From positions 372,001 through 436,000 of the forward strand of contig JAQFVV010000321.1 of assembly GCA_028023455.1 (NCBI GenBank): a stretch of DNA of 64,000 bases, given 5' to 3'. Both the position numbers and the translations under genes were made by a program. Below the pieces are notes generated by a model. That model was not told the DNA's origin. It saw only the letters and a program-made list of their open reading frames with translations, and searched no databases. This stretch comes from Epiperipatus broadwayi. Taxonomy: Eukaryota > Onychophora > Udeonychophora > Euonychophora > Peripatidae. Positions 13,951 through 64,000 of the stretch are shown piece by piece; within the stretch, counting starts at the first letter, position 1; every line of letters starts with the position of its first letter.

Positions 13951-14499
13951 CTTTGTTTATAATTGATTAAATAATTTTATTCGTATATGATATGATATAA
14001 GATTAATTAGATAAAAATGGAAATTGCAAAATGCTTTTCCATCTAACAATGACCAAGGAAATTATGCAAAGGTAAATGAATATTAAAAGGCATTTTGAGC
14101 AAGAAAAAAACCCTGAAACTTATTGTATAGATAATGAGATACTCATGTAAATAAAGTATAAAAATTTAAAATTGATAATGGATCATTTTTATTTATTATA
14201 TTTAATGAATTAATATTTTAATTGCATTATTACTAAGCCAAAAGGTAAAATGTGAGCACAATACATGTAAAAGTGGATATTTGCATTGCTAGTGATGAAG
14301 GCCATCTTATATTACAACCATGTTTTTTTTTATGGTCTATACATTATCATTCATCTGACTGACTAATCTAGATTAATTTGAGGTCTGTATTTTTCAGCTT
14401 ATAATAGGTAGATATTCATATGTAGATCAATATTAGTGACTGAGTGAAATGTTTGATAGATAAATTATATGTTTGATTGTAATTGAAAATTTAAGTCTC

Positions 14500-14590
14500 A
14501 TCCAATCCAGATTTGAACTGCAGTTTGTGGATATGCCAGAAAGTTGGATTTACTATTATATTGCCTAGCCTGCCAAGATAAATTAGAATG
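14500..14590 (-). repeat. Possible tRNA-derived SINE fragment
   Basis: On the minus strand AGTTCAAATCTGG resembles a pol III B box (GGTTCRANNCC). It lies about 55 bp downstream of a GGCTAGGCAATATA motif that could be a decayed A box. Weak evidence. Confidence 0.25.
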
Positions 14591-14846
14591 TACAATTACT
14601 TTGAATCTTAATGAGAATTTTTTTTGAAAACTGGAGCAGATCCTAAATCAGTTTTTTTTTTTTAATATTCAATTCAAATAACCTATAATATTTTATTAAA
14701 GAATTTTAATATGAAAACAAAAATATTTGGGAATTGTTATCTCTCTAGTCTGTTGCTGGTTTTTTTCAATATTATATTGATTTTTTTTTATGAAGCAGAT
14801 AGGGTGTTAGCTGAAATAAAATAGTTTGTTGTTTATATTTGTAGCA

Positions 14847-59224
<44,378 letters not shown>

Positions 59225-59680
59225 GTGAGTAAATCTATTAATTAAGTAGGTAGTATCATGATTATTAATTAATGTATACGCGAATTTTTTTCTCCCTTGT
59301 CTTTATGTAATTATAATAATTTATGTAAGTAAAAGTAAGAATATGAATTTTAAAAAAAAGAATGCAGTTTTTGATTTTTAAAATAATTTGTTTAAAATTG
59401 TCTTTCTAAATTATTTTTTGCCTAAAAGTACTATCCGGATTCAGAGTTATTAATGAGTAATTATAACCTTTATCATCATGGTTAGTGATCCTCACAAATT
59501 ACTTTAGGTCCATTTTATAGTCTTCATATTTTTGCTTAAATTTTTATAATAGTTTTTTTCTTTCTTAAAACTCGTTTCCTCTTTTTTTACAGATCTCTCT
59601 AAATTATTTCATACTTTTTCTCTGCTTGTAAGAGTATGTGCAATCCATAATATTTCTGTAGTGTAATTTTTATTACACCA

Positions 59681-59887
59681 CTCTCATGCAAGGTAGGGAC
59701 TGGTTTCTATTCACTTTTTACATTTTATGGAGGGGTGTAATCATAAACGTATGACCAAAGATGTGAAAAAATATGTATGATCTCCAAAATGCACATTTCA
59801 TGCTGAACCAGTCATCAGCTGGCACAGATCACAATCTCCCATAAGAAAAAGCAAATAGAAGCCAGTTCTTATCTTGTGTGAGATTGG
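59681..59887. repeat. M2 family element with terminal inverted repeats
   Basis: The left end CTCATGCAAGGTAGGGACTG and right end CCAGTTCTTATCTTGTGTGAG are inverted copies of each other. Pairing continues into GTTTCTATTCACTTTT / AAAGCAAATAGAAGC. About 207 bp, no coding content. Confidence 0.75.
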
Positions 59888-60583
59888 TATCATGAAATTT
59901 ACATTACAGAAATATTATTCATTAAGTGGATAATTTCTAGTCTAATGAATGACTAATAAAAATGTGCAATCCAGTTTTCTTTTTTTTTTTTGATAATTGC
60001 CTTCCTTCTGAGCCTCTTTCTATTTTTAATCTTATTTTTTAAGTTGATAAAAAAATAAGATAAAGTCAGGAAAGTTTAAAGATGTATCAGAAAATTTTTG
60101 CTATGAAATGAAAAGGTACAATAGAGTTTGCAATTTTTAATACTACAATTGCCCTGTGCAGTTAAGCACAATGAATAGAGACAAATTTGCATATTATATG
60201 ACTTATGCAACCAAATATTGATTATTAATTTTAAAGTTATTGAAAGCATCATGAAATATGCCAATTATAGAATCATAGATAAAGTTTATTCTAAGTTTTG
60301 TCTACAAGATCATTTGCCTTTTATATGGCTGATGAAGGGAGTTCCTCAAAACTGGTCCTGTGATCCTTGTTTTATCATAGTTGCATTTCAGAATTGGCTA
60401 TTATATATTTTTTTAAACTTTACTTACATATTGAGCTAAGAGAAAATACTTAAATGTCCTCATTCATCATCCTGTAAGATATAATTCTATAAAGCATTAA
60501 TTACACCCTAATTTAGATTTTAGATATCATAAAATTAAATAATTGTTGAAAATTTTGGTATGCAATATCTCAAGGAAATATAA

Positions 60584-60876
60584 TATGGAAAATAACTATA
60601 CAGCAAAAACGTATATGAGATATGCTTAAAAATTGAATAAGGTTCGCAATTTTTGCCTACTGTTTTCAATGCTATATTAGTCATAATCGTGACCATGACT
60701 AATATAACTTAGGCAAAAATTGCAAACTTTTTTATATGTCAAATGCGTTGACCGGAAAGCGAACCCAGGCCAGCTGCTTGGAAGGCAGCTATGCTAACCA
60801 CTAGCTCATCAACGCTTGACTTTATTCAGATTTTAAGCGTATCTTGTATACGTTTTTGGTATAGTTATTTTCCATA
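60584..60876. mobile_element. Inverted-repeat element carrying a tRNA-Gly-like gene
   Basis: Terminal inverted repeats of about 55 bp: TATGGAAAATAACTATAC... at the left and ...GTATAGTTATTTTCCATA at the right, with AAAACGTATA / TATACGTTTT and TTGAATAA / TTATTCAG also paired. A TA dinucleotide at both ends fits a Tc1/mariner-type insertion. Inside, a second inverted repeat (GCAATTTTTGCCT at 60651 and AGGCAAAAATTGC at 60712) is followed by a complete tRNA-like sequence on the minus strand. Confidence 0.8.
60744..60815 (-). tRNA. tRNA-Gly(TCC)-like gene inside an inverted-repeat element
   Basis: 72 nt on the minus strand folds as a cloverleaf. The acceptor stem GCGTTGA/TCAACGC is a perfect 7 bp, with discriminator A. 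The D arm has the weakened stem AGCT/AGCA and AGTGGTT in the loop. The anticodon stem GCTGC/GCAGC is perfect, with loop CTTCCAA (anticodon TCC, Gly). The T arm is CTGGG-TTCGCTT-TCCGG with two G-T pairs. The wording is close to the common animal tRNA-Gly(TCC), including TAGTGG...GCAT and TGCCTTCCAAGCA. The weak D stem and wobble pairs in the T stem suggest it may be a transposon-borne copy under relaxed constraint. There is no T-run terminator right behind its 3' end; the nearest run of T on that strand is not seen within 20 bp. Confidence 0.75.
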
Positions 60877-62229
60877 ACAATTTGTATTATTAAAAAAATT
60901 ATAAAGGATTTATATATATATATATAAGTACAGTCATGAACTACTAAACAGAATAAACAAAAACGTATTGGAGTATTTATTACCAGATTTAATGAAAAAA
61001 TATTTTTGTAGATATAAAATTTAAAATCTATTATAGATTTTTATTCTCGTACTGAAATTTCTTATAGATGTATTTTTTCAAGCACTTTTGTTTATAATTA
61101 TAAAGCTAAATTTTAAAGTGATAATCCTAGTTCTTTGCATATTGTAAATTATTATAATCCACTATATGATGATCATTTAGTCTCATGATAATACATTTCC
61201 TCTAGTTTTTAGATTTACAGCTCAGGATTTTTTTTATTGTAGCATAGAACAGATGATAACAAGTATTTTCTCTCATAAACAAACACAAAAATCTATTTAA
61301 AATAGTAAAGCCATCATTTAGTCTATATCTTTTTTATTTTTACAAGAAAATAAATATAGAACAATTACCCTTATTTACATTTTCAAATAATCACAGTAAA
61401 CTACCTTTTTTTTTTGTAAGAGGTATATTATTTAATTTGTTGTTGTAAATACATATACATATATAGCAACTCATAACCAAATATGACTATTCTAACTCCA
61501 AAGAAAGAAGAAAGAAACTGTTCAAGAAATGAGCTTACAATGTCTATACAAAGCAATCTGTGAACCACAAGTATGTTAGCATGTAAATCATGCTGGTCCA
61601 TTTTTTTTTTTTTTTGCTTCATATTTTGCAATCTTGTCTTTTAATATTATCAGCTGAAAACTTTTCTTTCTGAAATATTTTGACATTTTGTCTAATTGTG
61701 ACCAGCCAATGCATTCTTTTCCGCATCTCACCGATTGAAACAATATTGTACTTTGTTATCTTTGAGTTAATCCTTATAACATAGCCAGGGTCTTTCTCTC
61801 CCATGAAAAATAAGCTCAAATTAACCATAAAATATATTTTTAAGAAGTTTTGCATTGTTCATTCATTTTACATGCTCATTCCAAAAAAAGGCATGATTTT
61901 ATAATAGTTGAATCTATAGTATTACATTCAGCAAGTTGAAGAACATATTGTGTTTTATAATCTTGCCATGAGATTTTTACAATTCTATAGAGAATTCTTA
62001 AATGAAACTTTTCTTACACCATTATGTTGTGTTGTTAGGGTGCCTAAGTCTGATTTCCATACATTAAAATATGTAAAATAATAGACACAGATTAGCATAC
62101 TGGAGTCTGTGTTAAATTTTAACATCCGAGTCCACTTTCCTACTTATAAAAAGACCAAACTAGTTAAATTGGTTTATAAAACCAACAAAACATCACATGA
62201 TAACCACTTCCTATGCTTACACAAGCTGT

Positions 62230-62411
62230 TATTAACAGTTGCAAAGTCTTCATACAGTAGTACCACCCAGTCCAAGCCTTAGAAACTAGTCTGAGAATAT
62301 TGGGTGAATAGGCACTAGATGAAGATTTTATGCACAAATCTTCCTGCATTCATTGATTATTAAGGCTTACACTGGATGGCATTGCTGTAAGGAGAGTTTG
62401 CTATTGTTAAC
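62230..62411. repeat. M1 family element with clear terminal inverted repeats
   Basis: The left end GTTATTAACAGTTGCAAAGT and right end TTTGCTATTGTTAAC are inverted copies, extended by CTTCATACAGTAGTACCACC / GGATGGCATTGCTGTAAGGA. The core has AGAAACTAGTCTGAGAATAT and GCATTCATTGATTATTAAGG. Confidence 0.75.
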
Positions 62412-62639
62412 TTGGTTTATATTCGCAAATTGATTTTTTTTTTCCATAATTGACTGATAAAGAATTTGAGTTTTTTTTTTAATATTAATTATTAAACTGA
62501 AATCTTTTTATGTTGCATTTAAAACATTAAATATATTTTATAAATCATCTTTTGAACTGATAAAAATAACACAATGATCAATATACTGTAAGTCTAGAAT
62601 CCAAAAAGTAGAAGTTTGAATTTTTGCTTTTAATCAATT

Positions 62640-63480
62640 TAAATTCAAAATTCCATCATCAAACCTATTTCACACTTTGATCCCTGTTTTATTAAGCCAC
62701 CTACAAACAATTCCTAAGACAATTGCCATAAAAATTGAAAACAATATTGGAACGAGTGCACATTTTTTGTTTAACTTCAATTTAGATTTCAAATGCAACA
62801 GATTTTTATGTACTAATAACACTTTCCCCCATTCTGTCATATAGAAACTGTATAATACAAATAAATATTGGTGGACAACCAACTAATTTTAATCAATACC
62901 ATAAACTTGTTTGGTTAATTGAATCAAATGCCTTGATCAAATCAATAAAAACAATATATAAGGTATTTTTTGTTCCTGTCATATTTCCTGAATTTGTCTG
63001 GCAACATAAACCACCTCTGTAATAATTCTTGATTCTCTAAAATCACATTGAGTATCTCTCATCTATGACTGGAAGCAGCCTATTCAACAAAATACTTGAA
63101 AATATGTTTGCTATAGAGGATAATAAGAATATTCCATGATAATTATTGCAGTGTTGTCTACTCCCTTTATTTGTTAAAAATTGGAATAATAGAAGCATCT
63201 TTAAGATCAGGCAGCATATCTTCAGAGATCCATATACTGTAATCCTAAAAAAATGTAATATTTTTGATGTTAACATATCAATATATTTTAAAACTTTTCC
63301 CGGTATTTTACCAGCGCTCACAGCTTTTGCATTTTTATGATTACAAAAAACTGCTTTGATTTTACTAATCTGGATATTTATGCTCAAATCTCAATGAGTA
63401 GATAAAGTAGATGTGTCATTAAATCAATTCTTGTATCATTCAAAAGGTGATCAAAATACTTCTTCCTCGTATTCTCAATA
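62640..63480 (-). mobile_element. LINE relic, reverse transcriptase N-terminal and palm
   Basis: The open frame 63387-63043 reads AKAVSAGKIPGKVLKYIDML, then FQFLTNKGSRQHCNNYHGIF and SILLNRLLPVIDERYSM. This matches the N-G-K-A-P-G-x-D-G-I-P-A-E and K-G-x-x-x-x-C-x-N-Y-R-G-I-S-L-L blocks of a common non-LTR RT. Downstream broken frames give FRESRI..., VYVARQIQE, SRHLIQLTKQ (around the catalytic Asp) and KKCALVPILFSIFMAIVL (62775-62720; the family has G-V-K-Q-G-C-V-L-A-P-T-L-F-S). The Y-A-D-D motif is not reached. Dead. Confidence 0.8.
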
Positions 63481-64000
63481 TCATTGCCATTATATAAGTA
63501 TATAAAAGAGTGTCATTGCAACCACACCAGTGAATATTCTATTAGTTAATATATTTATATATACAATGTGATTTTTAAATTGCAATTGACTTTTTTGCTT
63601 TTGGCTCAGGTTATATGTTTTATTATTATGGGATAATTGTATTTTTGGCCTGTGAATACCTTGTTTCTTAGAAGTTAAATATACAGAACATTGGCTTAAG
63701 AAACCAGCTATCACTTTACTTGAGTCTCTACAATAAACATAATTAAATTAAACATAAATACATCAATAATAATTATTAATTATTCCATTAAAATAATGTT
63801 TATTAAAAATTCGTTAATATAATAATCATTCATCCTGTAAAGTTTGTACTAATAAACTGCACACCATTATTTGCATACATTTATGCCTGTTAAAATTTTC
63901 ATTCGCTGTTTTTTATTTAACTCTCTCTCTCTCCGAGCCTATGTTAACCAAAGTTTTCTGATTTCATTTAGTTTATTTAATTGCATTGCTCACCCTCTTA

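Larger units (their letters stand above)
4691..14846. other. 10-kb AT-rich region upstream of TATDN3, largely unreadable
   Basis: It contains homopolymer runs, ATA/TAA-rich low complexity (7474-7600), an AT dinucleotide run near 6946-6959 and dispersed repeats listed separately. The 102-codon frame at 6609-6917 is Ser-, Phe- and Ile-rich with no recognised motif and no upstream signal. No promoter element can be named; the TATDN3 5' UTR must lie in its right part. Confidence 0.5.
59225..64000 (+). other. TATDN3 intron 8, partial
   Basis: Opens GTGAGT and is not closed in the window. It holds an M2 copy, the tRNA-carrying inverted-repeat element, an M1 copy and a LINE relic. 59890-60580, 60880-62180 and 63490-64000 are AT-rich with no feature recognised; a CTCTCTCTCTCT run lies near 63921. 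Confidence 0.75.

Noticed and set aside
59225-64000. Remaining TATDN3 exons (NVHSR block and later)
   Set aside because: Searched by eye for the NVHSRSAG-type block and the later catalytic Asp region; nothing found, so the gene is taken to continue beyond the window.

Overview
This window is nuclear DNA of an invertebrate animal. The sequence is very AT-rich, has long introns with GT/AG boundaries, a eukaryotic tRNA gene, and many relics of RTE-like and other LINEs, a jockey-like LINE, Ty3/gypsy elements, a Penelope-like element and small inverted-repeat transposons. I cannot name the species. There is no bacterial operon structure, CRISPR array or prophage, and nearly all short open frames are chance frames or pieces of transposons.

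The one gene that can be read with confidence is a TatD-family metal-dependent DNase of the TATDN3 type on the + strand. Eight consecutive coding exons (14847-59224) join in frame into about 144 residues. They cover the N-terminal His-x-His metal site and the first catalytic Glu. The C-terminal half lies beyond the right edge. Its introns, including one of 20 kb (32906-53094), make up most of the window and hold most of the mobile DNA. A second gene probably starts on the - strand at 1850 and leaves the window to the left; only its first coding exon (1706-1850) is seen.

Layout: 1-4.7 kb holds an RTE tail, the minus-strand exon and two gypsy integrase relics. 4.7-14.8 kb is an AT-rich region with almost nothing legible except one small conserved-looking open patch near 10.2 kb. 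14.8-32.9 kb holds TATDN3 exons 1-6 with an RTE copy (17.4-18.9 kb), a zinc-finger-like relic and a gypsy relic in the introns. 32.9-53.1 kb (intron 6) is a transposon accumulation: a mosaic palindrome, a near-perfect hairpin MITE, a complete miniature LTR retrotransposon with target-site duplication (37287-39001), a second hairpin MITE, a Penelope-like element flanked by inverted copies of its own 3' end (40789-42431), a 2-kb inverted-repeat transposon with target-site duplication (44023-45992) and LINE relics. 53.1-59.2 kb (intron 7) holds a gypsy relic and a jockey-like LINE 3' end sandwiched between two very long (TTA)n arrays. 59.2-64 kb (intron 8) holds an inverted-repeat element that carries a tRNA-Gly(TCC)-like gene, plus a LINE relic.

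The most notable observations are the tRNA-carrying inverted-repeat element, the miniature LTR element with a minisatellite in its LTR, the 2-kb TIR element with an unrecognised open frame and C-rich repeats, and the twin (TTA)n arrays around the LINE fragment.
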